Positions 53,007 to 61,954 of a stretch of 64,000 bases of DNA are shown one piece after another. The notes beneath the pieces were generated by a model, which made no database searches, had not been told where the DNA came from, and was given only the letters and a program-made list of their open reading frames with translations. Origin of the DNA: Saprospiraceae bacterium (GTDB taxonomy: Bacteria; Bacteroidota; Bacteroidia; Chitinophagales; Saprospiraceae); NCBI GenBank assembly GCA_024103005.1, contig JAGFJA010000007.1, forward strand, positions 1 through 64,000. Direction: 5' to 3'. A program made the translations under genes and the position numbers. Positions within the stretch are counted from its first letter, which is position 1. Every line of letters begins with the position of its first letter.

Positions 53007-56000
53007 ATGAGGTTGTCTTTTTTCATTGTATTTACATTGTTGTGCCGGATTGTACTTGGTCAGTGCGGATTTTCCGGCAGCATACCGATACCTGATGCTA
53101 CCGTGACTCAATATTTTGTGAATGTCTCAGGCGCATTGTACAATGATATGAGCACTTCTTCACAGGGTGTCTGCCGGGTGAATCTTCAATTTAAGCATCC
53201 ACACATAGGCGATCTGGAAGTTCGTCTGAAAAGTCCGGGCGGACAGGTGGTGAGACTCATAGGAGCAGTAGGCAATAGTGCGAATACCTCAGGTAGTATG
53301 TGGAACATTCATTTTGTTCCGCAAAGTATGCCTGCAGCTCCCGACATAGGTATCTTTCCTCAGTGGTCAAATGGCTCCAACTGGATTGCCAACAATAGTT
53401 ATAACGGTACGTATTATCCTATGGTAGGCAACCAATTGGAACAGTTTAATTTTGGTCCGGTAAACGGGCTGTGGACCTTTGAATTTACTGACGGGACATC
53501 ACTGGATGTCGGGCAATTAACCTCGTTTTCGATAGAATTCTGCCAGCCTCAGGGTATTTCCTGCACTCCATCAATAAAGGATGCAGGAGTATTTTCAATT
53601 AAGGATATTACTGCTTGTCAGGGTAGCCCTTCACTTAAGCCTAATCTGACGATTCAGTATAATAACGGCGGAAACAATGGTACTTTTACTTATAAATTTC
53701 TGGTTTCAAGATCGGATGATAAAATTATAGCCGTCCTGGATTCTCTTGATTTCAGATCTTTCCCCCCGGGTACTTACCAGGCATGCGGGTTTGTTGTAAA
53801 TATTTCAGATGTGTCCCGATTGCCATCAACTGACTCGACAGAATTAATGACAGATTGGCGCAACCGGTATTATAACGGCTTTCCCAAGTTCCCGGGTGAC
53901 ATTTCGTTAGAGTGTGTCATGGTCAGGATAAAACCTGTCAGCCCTCCTCAGGTCAAGACACTTTTTATCTGCAAAAACGGTCCTATTTATTTTGAAGGTG
54001 ACACCATTACAACTCCGGGAAATTATAGTTACACCTTTAAAAATCGCTTTGGCTGCGACTCGGTGATAATATATTCGGTATTGCCGATACAGTTTAATAA
54101 TACCTTATCAGTTTCAAACCCATTGAGTTGTTCACGAGATACCGTTATCCTAAAAGTTCAGGGTCAGTCACCTCCTCAGAGTAACTATACCTGGTTTAAT
54201 GACCTTGGCGTAATTAAACAAGGCGTTGACCTGGATTCAATTCCTGTAACTTCTCCGGGTGAATATTTTGTTGTCATTGAAAAAAGTGGATGCAGAGACA
54301 CATTTAGTACCGTAGTTCCGGTTGACATTACTTTACCCGAAGTAAGTATTCAGCCCCTGCATCTGGATTGCGATATGCCCACCGGTGTGATCAATACAAC
54401 GGTCAATCCCGGTAATGTGATATACCAATGGAGCGGACCTGGAGGATTTTCCTCTCAGAATCCGGATCCAACTGTTAATGTTCCGGGCGTGTATGAGGTG
54501 GAAGTGACGAAAACAGATGGTTGTAAGGTCGCCCGGAAAATCAAGGTAACAGGGGACTTTGCCATTCCTGATTTTAAGTTTAATGCAACTATAAAGAATT
54601 GCTCGTCTGACACCACTCAGGTAACTATTACTACCTCTGCTGATATCCGAAACTACGTCTGGACCTTGCCGGACGGTAATCAGCAATTCGGTCCGTCCAT
54701 CATGACAAATCAAAATGGGAAGGTTTATCTGACTATTACCTCTACCAATGGATGCACAAAAACGGATAGCCTGAACATAACTTTTAAAGCTCAGAATCCG
54801 GAAATCAGCGTAAGTGATGCTGTCATTAACTGCTCTCAACCTGCCATTAATCTTCCTGCTTCCACTCAACAGAACAATTTCAGTATCGTATGGACAGGTC
54901 CCGGCGGATTTTCTTCCAATTTGCTAAATCCCCTGGTAGATACAGGAGGTCTCTACACAGCTGTAGCTACCGGGCCGAATAACTGTACTACCAGAGTTTC
55001 AATTATTATTACAGAAGATTTTAAGAAACCTGCCTTGTCTATTACACCTGCTCAATTTAAATGCAAAACAGATAGTCTGAGAATAAATACAGTGACAAAT
55101 CCGGCACAGGTAGCCTTTTCATGGCAAGGCCCCAAGCAGTTTACATCCTTTCAGAGTGACCCTTATATCAGGGAAACGGGCTGGTATTATGTTACAGTGA
55201 CGGCAGCCAATGGTTGTACAAGGATGGATAGCGTTTTCGTCGGAAAAAGTACCTCCAATCCTGATGTGACCGTGGATGATGGTCAACTAACCTGCTTGAT
55301 AGACAGTGCCCAACTTATTGTTAATCCAATAAATCCGGTTAATCCAAATTATATCTGGACAGGCCCGAATAACTTCAGCTCCGGTTTAAAATCACCATGG
55401 GTTAAGGTTCCGGGGAAATACTGGGTCAAAGTTGTCAGTAAATCGACAGGCTGCTTTACCAATAAGTCCGTTATTATCACGGATTACACGATGCCGCCAG
55501 AAGTACGGCTATATCAGGATAGCATCAATTGCGTGACCGATCAGGCAACATTGCGATTCAATATAGATACTTCATTTGTTGCATTTTATTGGATTACACC
55601 GCCGGGAGATACGATATTTCAACAGAATAAAATTACAACCGACCTTATTGATACCTTTGATCTCATTATCAGGAACAATTATGGTTGTGTCCTGGATACT
55701 TTTGCTGTTGTTACCCCCAGCCTGGAAAAACCGGTTATTACATTGCCATCTTTTGTTCTGAATTGTAGTAAGAAAACGATTCAATTGAGTGCAACTTCTT
55801 CAAAGATGATTCAATCTTACCAATGGACATTTCCGGATGGAAGTATCCGGACAACTAAAAACCCTTCTACCGGCATACCGGGTGACTATAGCCTGAAAGT
55901 AATTGCAAACAATGGTTGTACGGATTCGGTAACTTTTCAGGTAGTTGCTGATACGGCAAGCCCGATTATCCAAATCTTTGATGTGTCTTTATCCTGCAAA

Positions 56001-58367
56001 CAAGCTACGGACACGCTTGCTTTTTCTTCATCGATACCCGGAGGAAGTTATCTGTGGCAAGGACCCGGTCAATTTATTTCTACCAATGCTAATCCGGTCA
56101 TCACAGAAGGAGGAATCTATTCTCTGACGGTTACGGCACCCAATGGCTGTAAGGGTGATGATTCTACGATGGTAATAATGACGGATACACTTCCCGGTCT
56201 TAACCTAAAAGATGATACTTTGACATGTATGAAGCAAAGTATTATACTTAAACCTGTGACAGACGCTCTTTCCCCGGCTTTTATATGGACGGATCCTGCC
56301 GGAAATAGCATAGTTGCAGATAGTTTGTCAGCTACCCTTCCGGGAACTTATGTGCTTCAGTTAACTGATCAGTTTCAATGCGTTGTACGTGATACCCTTA
56401 CACTTGCCATAGATACATTGAAGCCTGTTACTAATATATCGTCAGAATATTTTATAAATTGTAAAAATGACTCATTGGAAATAAAAGGTTCAAAGTATGT
56501 TGATTTATACACCTACGAATGGTACCTCAATCAGAATCTTATCAGTGCAGATACTTCCATCAAGCTTATTCAAAGTGGTGACTTTTCCGTCATTTTAAAG
56601 GGTAAAAACGGATGTATTCTACGTCGTGATTTTAAGGTCGTCACGGATGTTGTCAAGCCGAATCTGACTGTTATCGGAGGAGAATTGAATTGTGAACACA
56701 CCAAGATTCAATTGATTGCTTCATCGACTACACCCGGCGTACAGCTTTCATGGCAGGCTGACAGTCTGATTACCGGATCGACACTGACTGTTGATCGACC
56801 GGGCTGGTTTACTGCCATAGCTAAAGGTGCCAATGGATGTGTTTCGGATACCTTAATCCGTGTGGACTCAAATTTTGTCCTTCCCGATATTGTGACCGTA
56901 GATGGATCTCTGTCCTGTGATTCAAGTAATTACTTGCTTCATGCCACTACACAAAGCAAGGGCAGTTCTTTTGGGTGGTTTGGTCCGAACAATTTTTTCT
57001 CTGATCAACCAAGTGTAATAGTTAATGACACCGGTTATTATTACCTGTTTCTGAAAGGCGCCAATGGATGCCTCTCCATTGATACGGTTTATGTTGACGA
57101 TGATCCGCCATATCCGGACATTGCTTTGGTATCTGATTCGATTACGTGTTATTCGCCTTCTGTACCGATTTACCTGAATTCCCCAGATTTTATCGAAAGT
57201 CAGAACTGGACCGGACCTGGCGGTTTTACGTCGGGCGAACAAGTGCCATTGGCTGTTCTGCCCGGAACATATCACGTTGTGGCAACCAACGAATACGGGT
57301 GCCCATCAATGGATTCTATCTTTATTCCTGCAGATACGCTCCGTCCGGATGTGGAAATTATTGCTGCTGATTCCATATTTTGCAATCACAGAGAGATAAT
57401 TCTGGAGGGCAAAACAGATGGCGGACAGCCCGTATCTTTTGAATGGTCCACTTTGAATGGCCAACTGAAGGGAGATAAGAATCAGATGAACATACTCATC
57501 AGAGATACAGGCACATATACCCTGACAATAGTCAATTTAAGGAATGGTTGCAGTCAGTCAAAAGATACTCTCCTTGAAGAAGTCTTAAATCCGATAGATA
57601 GCTTGATATTACAGGTTAAACCGGCATCGTGTGAAGGTGTCAACGATGGTGAGATTGTCATCGAAGGGGCAATAGGCGCCCAGGGAGGGTTGCAATACAG
57701 TATTTGGGATGATTATTATGGTAAATACAACTATTACAATAAGCTTTCTCCGGGGGATTATTACATTCAGGTAAAAGATACCTTTGGCTGCATCTTTGGT
57801 GATTCAGTCCATCTGGGTCTCATGGAACCCATTGATCTGAATCTTGGCCCCGATACGACCATCAGGTTGGGACAGACCATTCCGATAGAGGCAGTGATGA
57901 CTCTCGACTCTTCTCTGATCGCTTCCATAAGCTGGCAAGCAGCTCCCTCTGATTGTAATGGCTGTCTTTCATTTTTTGACCGGCCTGAAAATTCAACCAT
58001 TTATTCTTTAAAAGTAAAATCAGTTAATGGATGCACAGCCGAAGATAGTAAACTGGTGATTGTAGAATCGAATGACCTCATTTTCGTGCCCAATGTGTTT
58101 TCTCCCAATGGTGACGGCAAGAATGACTTCCTGGATATCAGTGTGTCTCCGGCAGTCGAGACCATTGAGCAGATCATTATAGCCGACAGGTGGGGCAATA
58201 TTGTATTTAGCCGAGAAAATATGCCTCCCGGCGATGAGTCAGCAAATTGGGATGGAAGATTCAGCGGTACGCCGGTCAATCCGGGTGTTTTTGTTTATTT
58301 AATCAAATACAGACTGATGACAGGCGAACAGTTGTTAGTTAAAGGAAGTGTGACGGTTGTCAGATAG
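53007..58367 (+). CDS. Giant T9SS-secreted protein: P-domain, 15 Ig-like repeats, SprB-like repeat, gliding-motility C-terminal domain
   Basis: A surface protein of 1786 residues. The signal peptide (about 1-18) precedes a proprotein-convertase-like P domain at about 20-185 (FKHPHIGDLEVRLKSPGGQVV, GLWTFEFTDGTSLDVGQL). A connecting region follows to about 365. Then come about fifteen repeats of roughly 80 residues, each beginning near a conserved Cys, with a central W-x-GPxGF/NF core and a closing GxYxVxVT...NGC, suggesting disulfide-bonded Ig/PKD-like domains. A SprB-like repeat lies at about 1530-1605 (PASCEGVNDGEIVIEGAIGAQGGLQYS when read across that block). The C-terminus (about 1690-1786) is the gliding-motility-associated CHU_C type (VPNVFSPNGDGKNDFLDI, DRWGNIVF, NWDGRF), a T9SS sorting signal. 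Adhesion or a gliding surface role is inferred. Confidence 0.9.
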   Translation: MRLSFFIVFTLLCRIVLGQCGFSGSIPIPDATVTQYFVNVSGALYNDMSTSSQGVCRVNLQFKHPHIGDLEVRLKSPGGQVVRLIGAVGNSANTSGSMWNIHFVPQSMPAAPDIGIFPQWSNGSNWIANNSYNGTYYPMVGNQLEQFNFGPVNGLWTFEFTDGTSLDVGQLTSFSIEFCQPQGISCTPSIKDAGVFSIKDITACQGSPSLKPNLTIQYNNGGNNGTFTYKFLVSRSDDKIIAVLDSLDFRSFPPGTYQACGFVVNISDVSRLPSTDSTELMTDWRNRYYNGFPKFPGDISLECVMVRIKPVSPPQVKTLFICKNGPIYFEGDTITTPGNYSYTFKNRFGCDSVIIYSVLPIQFNNTLSVSNPLSCSRDTVILKVQGQSPPQSNYTWFNDLGVIKQGVDLDSIPVTSPGEYFVVIEKSGCRDTFSTVVPVDITLPEVSIQPLHLDCDMPTGVINTTVNPGNVIYQWSGPGGFSSQNPDPTVNVPGVYEVEVTKTDGCKVARKIKVTGDFAIPDFKFNATIKNCSSDTTQVTITTSADIRNYVWTLPDGNQQFGPSIMTNQNGKVYLTITSTNGCTKTDSLNITFKAQNPEISVSDAVINCSQPAINLPASTQQNNFSIVWTGPGGFSSNLLNPLVDTGGLYTAVATGPNNCTTRVSIIITEDFKKPALSITPAQFKCKTDSLRINTVTNPAQVAFSWQGPKQFTSFQSDPYIRETGWYYVTVTAANGCTRMDSVFVGKSTSNPDVTVDDGQLTCLIDSAQLIVNPINPVNPNYIWTGPNNFSSGLKSPWVKVPGKYWVKVVSKSTGCFTNKSVIITDYTMPPEVRLYQDSINCVTDQATLRFNIDTSFVAFYWITPPGDTIFQQNKITTDLIDTFDLIIRNNYGCVLDTFAVVTPSLEKPVITLPSFVLNCSKKTIQLSATSSKMIQSYQWTFPDGSIRTTKNPSTGIPGDYSLKVIANNGCTDSVTFQVVADTASPIIQIFDVSLSCKQATDTLAFSSSIPGGSYLWQGPGQFISTNANPVITEGGIYSLTVTAPNGCKGDDSTMVIMTDTLPGLNLKDDTLTCMKQSIILKPVTDALSPAFIWTDPAGNSIVADSLSATLPGTYVLQLTDQFQCVVRDTLTLAIDTLKPVTNISSEYFINCKNDSLEIKGSKYVDLYTYEWYLNQNLISADTSIKLIQSGDFSVILKGKNGCILRRDFKVVTDVVKPNLTVIGGELNCEHTKIQLIASSTTPGVQLSWQADSLITGSTLTVDRPGWFTAIAKGANGCVSDTLIRVDSNFVLPDIVTVDGSLSCDSSNYLLHATTQSKGSSFGWFGPNNFFSDQPSVIVNDTGYYYLFLKGANGCLSIDTVYVDDDPPYPDIALVSDSITCYSPSVPIYLNSPDFIESQNWTGPGGFTSGEQVPLAVLPGTYHVVATNEYGCPSMDSIFIPADTLRPDVEIIAADSIFCNHREIILEGKTDGGQPVSFEWSTLNGQLKGDKNQMNILIRDTGTYTLTIVNLRNGCSQSKDTLLEEVLNPIDSLILQVKPASCEGVNDGEIVIEGAIGAQGGLQYSIWDDYYGKYNYYNKLSPGDYYIQVKDTFGCIFGDSVHLGLMEPIDLNLGPDTTIRLGQTIPIEAVMTLDSSLIASISWQAAPSDCNGCLSFFDRPENSTIYSLKVKSVNGCTAEDSKLVIVESNDLIFVPNVFSPNGDGKNDFLDISVSPAVETIEQIIIADRWGNIVFSRENMPPGDESANWDGRFSGTPVNPGVFVYLIKYRLMTGEQLLVKGSVTVVR

Positions 58368-58402
58368 AGGTGAGGTTTGCTTTTATTGTTAAAGGAAAGC
58401 AT

Positions 58403-58436
58403 AAAAAAAGCCCAATCAAAACGATTGGGCTTTCCG
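58403..58436. terminator. Bidirectional intrinsic terminator between the T9SS gene and rplT
   Basis: AAAGCCCAATC (58407-58417) pairs perfectly with GATTGGGCTTT (58423-58433) around a 5-base loop. On the minus strand the stem is followed by a T-run, making it a good rplT terminator; the + strand run is shorter. Confidence 0.9.
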
Positions 58437-58454
58437 GTATTTGGATTGTTTTAC

Positions 58455-58799
58455 TTATTTGACGCTATTGACGATGGCTTTGAACGCATCTGCATGATTC
58501 ATGGCCATATCTGCGAGAACTTTTCTGTTGAGGTCAACATTTTTTTCTTTGAGCATGTGCATCAGTCTTGAATAGGATACGCCTTCCAATCTGGAGGCGG
58601 CATTGATTCTGGCAATCCACAATCTTCTGAATGCTCTTTTCTTATTTCTTCTGTCTCTAAAGGCGTATCCGTTTGCTTTATCAACGGCATTTTTCGCTAC
58701 TGTATAGACTTTAGATCTTCCGCCAAAAAAACCTTTGGCTGCTTTAAGGATTTTTTTCCTTCTTTTTCTTGACGCAACAGCGTTGACTGAACGTGGCAT
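58455..58799 (-). CDS. rplT: 50S ribosomal protein bL20
   Basis: A 114-residue basic ribosomal protein. It begins [42 protein letters not shown] and continues with [23 protein letters not shown], both hallmark segments of bL20. It binds 23S rRNA early in large-subunit assembly. It is preceded by rpmI on the same strand (97-base spacer), the classical order. infC, usually upstream of rpmI, is not here. A strong terminator lies just downstream. Confidence 0.97.
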   Translation of the reverse strand: MPRSVNAVASRKRRKKILKAAKGFFGGRSKVYTVAKNAVDKANGYAFRDRRNKKRAFRRLWIARINAASRLEGVSYSRLMHMLKEKNVDLNRKVLADMAMNHADAFKAIVNSVK

Positions 58800-58896
58800 A
58801 ATAATTTGGTTTTAGTTCGACGCAGGGTTAATATTGATTAAACTTTGACCTGCACCCTCGTTAAATAATAAATTTTTAATGTAATTCCCTTTGAAA

Positions 58897-59094
58897 TTAC
58901 TGGATTCCAAGTAATGCTTTTACTCTTTTCTCATCTGCCTTGCTCACAAGGGTAGAATCGCGTAGAGCTAATTTAGCTTTTTTAGACTTGTTTCTCATCA
59001 TGTGAGAAGTAAAAGCCTGGAATCTTTTTACTTTTCCGGAGCCTGTTAACTTGAAACGTTTCTTGGCACTGGAATGTGTCTTCATTTTAGGCAT
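58897..59094 (-). CDS. rpmI: 50S ribosomal protein bL35
   Basis: A 65-residue ribosomal protein starting [24 protein letters not shown], the universal bL35 N-terminus. The further upstream ATG (59136) would add 14 non-conserved residues and lies at the -7 box, so 59094 is chosen. It is followed by rplT. A TACCTTTG box on the minus strand (59134-59141) lies about 40 bases upstream, so rpmI-rplT is transcribed without infC here. Confidence 0.96.
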   Translation of the reverse strand: MPKMKTHSSAKKRFKLTGSGKVKRFQAFTSHMMRNKSKKAKLALRDSTLVSKADEKRVKALLGIQ

Positions 59095-59133
59095 AATGTA
59101 TATGCTTTTTAGTAAGTTAAACAAATTAGGGTG

Positions 59134-59141
59134 CAAAGGTA
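59134..59141 (-). promoter_or_regulatory. Probable -7 promoter box of rpmI-rplT
   Basis: The complement reads TACCTTTGCACC, identical to the box upstream of tig and similar to that of acpP. The leader would be about 35 bases, too short for the long L20 autoregulatory leader known from enterobacteria. Confidence 0.45.
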
Positions 59142-59280
59142 AATAATTTATACCAATTAAATATCCTACTCACTATAAAATTTAATTATTTTCTATAGGA
59201 TTATTCAATTATGGGATATTTAAATCTCAAATTGCAATAAAAAGGATTTCTTAAAAGATACTCCTCAATTAATGTTCCGT

Positions 59281-59865
59281 TTATTTTTTACGAAATAAGG
59301 CATGAACATGCATGCGCAAGGTATCGCCATTCCACATCTTCTGGACAGATACGAGATCATATCCTATTCCTGTAGTGTAATTTAGTGACAAATGATGTTT
59401 GTTTATCAGGCTGTTCTGTTGACTGACTGTCTTAATAGTATTGACTTTACCTTGTGAGAGATAGACATCAATATTCCTGACAGGCAATTTTTCGGATATT
59501 GCTCTGTAATGATAATGGTCAGGCTCACCATATACGCCGTAGGTTGTATCGGTATCATATTCATGGATCCAGTGTGGATTGTTCAGGTTGAATTTGTTTA
59601 GCATCAATATCTCGTCCGGTGTAATGCTGTCACGAATGAATATCGTATCTGACTGATTGTTGATGGTGATTATTTTCATCAGGTCATGATCTTTACGTTG
59701 ATTTTTGTAGTCTTTAACGATAAAATCCGAAGCCTGAAAAAAATATTTGGATGCCAGTTTTTTTTCTGTTTCGGACAAGTTACCTGTGCAAGAAGCCAGG
59801 ATTAAAGGCAATCCAAGGCAAAGGTTCTCCAGAAGTCGGTAGATTGATGTTTGCGTTATTTTCAT
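59281..59865 (-). CDS. Lipoprotein of unknown function, coupled to gpmI
   Basis: A 194-residue protein. A hydrophobic segment ends in a lipobox-like ILASC near residue 26 after an unusually long N-terminus (MKITQTSIYRLLENLCLGLPLILASC), so it is probably a lipoprotein. The mature part has no recognisable domain; it includes IFIRDSITPDEILMLNKFNLNNPHWIHEYDTDTTYGVYGEPDHYHYRAI over residues 75-123. The gene overlaps the gpmI stop by 4 bases and is therefore translationally coupled to it. A functional link to glycolysis is not implied by the sequence itself. Confidence 0.75.
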   Translation of the reverse strand: MKITQTSIYRLLENLCLGLPLILASCTGNLSETEKKLASKYFFQASDFIVKDYKNQRKDHDLMKIITINNQSDTIFIRDSITPDEILMLNKFNLNNPHWIHEYDTDTTYGVYGEPDHYHYRAISEKLPVRNIDVYLSQGKVNTIKTVSQQNSLINKHHLSLNYTTGIGYDLVSVQKMWNGDTLRMHVHALFRKK

Positions 59866-61391
59866 ATTATCAGATTTCTTCCAGTCATGGTGTCCGGCTT
59901 TGTTATGCCCATAGAATACAGGACAGTCGGAGCTATATCTGCCAGCCGACCATCAGACAGATGCAGGTCGGTGGTATCATTACCCACAAAGATACAAGGA
60001 ACCGGATTCATCGTATGAGCTGTATTTGGGCTGCCGTCTTCATTGATCATATAGTCGCTGTTGCCATGGTCGGCAATTACAATGATTCTGTAATCCATTT
60101 CCAGGCCCAGGTAGATGATTTCCCCAAGACAATGGTCCACCGTTTCTGCAGCTTTTTTAGCAGCTTCAAATACCCCGGTATGCCCTACCATATCTGTATT
60201 TGCAAAATTGACACAGATAAAGTCCGGTTGATATTCCTTCATTGAATTCAATACGGAGTCACAGACCCCCCGAGCGCTCATTTCAGGCATTAAATCATAG
60301 GTCGCTACCTTGGGCGAAGCCACCAGAGCTCGTCGTTCACCGCTAAATGGTTCTTCCCTTCCTCCCGAAAAAAAGAAGGTCACATGTGGATATTTTTCGG
60401 TTTCGGCCACCCTCAATTGGATGAGCCCAGATTGAGATACAACCTCTCCGAGGGTCTGGTTGATGTTGTCCTTTTCGTAAATTACATGGATACCTTGAAA
60501 TGATTCGTCATATCTGGTCATGGTCGTATAATACAGATTTATAGGATGCATTCCAAAGGTCTCTATACTTTCCTGAGTAAGGACTTGAGTAAGCTGACGA
60601 GGTCTGTCAGTACGGAAGTTGAGAAAAAGTACGGCATCGCCCTCTTCGATGACGGGATTGTTGCCGTGTCGAATTCCTGCGGCCATCCAGGGTTCTAAAA
60701 ATTCATCCGTGATTCCCTGATTATATGAGTTTTGTATAAATGTTTCGGCATCTGTACCGGTGGTGGCCACACCCTTTACCAATAAATCATAGGCTTTTTG
60801 GACACGTTCCCAGCGTTTATCTCTGTCCATGGCGTAATATCTGCCAATAATGCTTGCCAGCCTGAAACTCGTTTCTGCCGTAAAGCGGATAATGTCTCGA
60901 ATAAATCCTTTACCGGAATTGGGGCTCGTGTCTCTTCCGTCAGTAAAAGCGTGCACATAACCTTCTCTTATACCCATATCCGTCAAGATGTGAGTGAAGG
61001 CATCCAGGTGGTTGATGTGAGAGTGAACTCCGCCATCAGAAGCAAGGGCAAGGATGTGGAGAGGCTTATTGTTTTGCTGACAATATTGGACAAGTGCTTT
61101 TATTTCTGCATGAGTTGCTACAAGGCCTTCTCTGATTTCCTTATTAATTCTTGCCAATTCCTGATATACTACTCTGCCGGCTCCGATATTCATGTGCCCT
61201 ACCTCTGAGTTGCCCATCTGACCTTCAGGCAGACCGACGTCTTCACCATAAGTGATCAGGGTCGAATGAGGATATTTATTCCATATTTTTTCAAACACAG
61301 GCGTATTGGCATTGTAGATTGCATCACTGGAACGGACAGGTCCCAGTCCCCAGCCATCAAGTATGGTTAAAATAGTTTTTTTCCCTTTCAT
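59862..61391 (-). CDS. gpmI: 2,3-bisphosphoglycerate-independent phosphoglycerate mutase
   Basis: An enzyme of the alkaline-phosphatase superfamily, 509 residues, interconverting 3- and 2-phosphoglycerate in glycolysis using two Mn ions. It begins MKGKKTILTILDGWGLG. The catalytic Ser is in QMGNSEVGHMNIGAGRVV near residue 62. HAFTDGRDTSP near 125 and the C-terminal metal sites (NFANTDMVGHTG, IVIADHGNSDYM near 440, NTAHTMNPVPC) complete the set. Length matches GpmI (about 510). The lipoprotein gene downstream overlaps its stop by 4 bases. Confidence 0.97.
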   Translation of the reverse strand: MKGKKTILTILDGWGLGPVRSSDAIYNANTPVFEKIWNKYPHSTLITYGEDVGLPEGQMGNSEVGHMNIGAGRVVYQELARINKEIREGLVATHAEIKALVQYCQQNNKPLHILALASDGGVHSHINHLDAFTHILTDMGIREGYVHAFTDGRDTSPNSGKGFIRDIIRFTAETSFRLASIIGRYYAMDRDKRWERVQKAYDLLVKGVATTGTDAETFIQNSYNQGITDEFLEPWMAAGIRHGNNPVIEEGDAVLFLNFRTDRPRQLTQVLTQESIETFGMHPINLYYTTMTRYDESFQGIHVIYEKDNINQTLGEVVSQSGLIQLRVAETEKYPHVTFFFSGGREEPFSGERRALVASPKVATYDLMPEMSARGVCDSVLNSMKEYQPDFICVNFANTDMVGHTGVFEAAKKAAETVDHCLGEIIYLGLEMDYRIIVIADHGNSDYMINEDGSPNTAHTMNPVPCIFVGNDTTDLHLSDGRLADIAPTVLYSMGITKPDTMTGRNLII

Positions 61392-61501
61392 CTTGTAAAT
61401 TTAATCAAATCTGAATTTTGACCTTTGGTATTAATTTTGTTATTGATATAAAATATATTCCTGAAATTTTTGTTTATATTATATCTTTTTTAGTTAATGC
61501 C

Positions 61502-61879
61502 ATGAAATATATTTTATTCTTTCTGCTATTCATTTGTATCAACTGTGAAGTTTTCAGTCAATCCGAAATTATTCAGGCTGTCCGGAAGGGAGATGTTGCC
61601 TCTTTCAACTTCTTATTTGATGATGAAGTAAACCTTTCATTTGACGACCGTGGTGATACCTACTCAAAAACAAAGGCAGTCTTTCAGTTGGAGCATTTTT
61701 TTACGGATAATAAGCCGACTTCATTCAAGCCTACCCACTCAAGCGAATCGCCGGACTATAGCAATTGTTTTACCATTGGAAATTTAAAAACTTCCGGCAA
61801 GACGTTTCGCGTATATATCAAATATTCTCACATCAAAGGTAAAGCGATTATCAGGGAAATGCGATTCAATTCTAATTGA
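61502..61879 (+). CDS. DUF4783 domain secreted protein
   Basis: An exported protein of 125 residues: signal peptide MKYILFFLLFICINCEVFSQ, then a single NTF2-like DUF4783 domain. Recognisable features are IIQAVRKGDVASFNFLFDDEVNLSFDD, the YSKTKAVFQLEHFFTDNKPTSFKPTHSS helix, and FTIGNLKTSGKTFRVYIKY. Members are common in Bacteroidota, and their role is unknown. The first ATG at 61418 would add 28 non-conserved residues before the signal peptide, so 61502 is chosen. It is divergent from gpmI and convergent with fhs. Confidence 0.85.
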   Translation: MKYILFFLLFICINCEVFSQSEIIQAVRKGDVASFNFLFDDEVNLSFDDRGDTYSKTKAVFQLEHFFTDNKPTSFKPTHSSESPDYSNCFTIGNLKTSGKTFRVYIKYSHIKGKAIIREMRFNSN

Positions 61880-61954
61880 TGAATACCCGTATTTCTGGAT
61901 TCCGGGGAGTTATCATCTGCTATAACTACCTGAATTCCTTTCACTGATAAGGTA

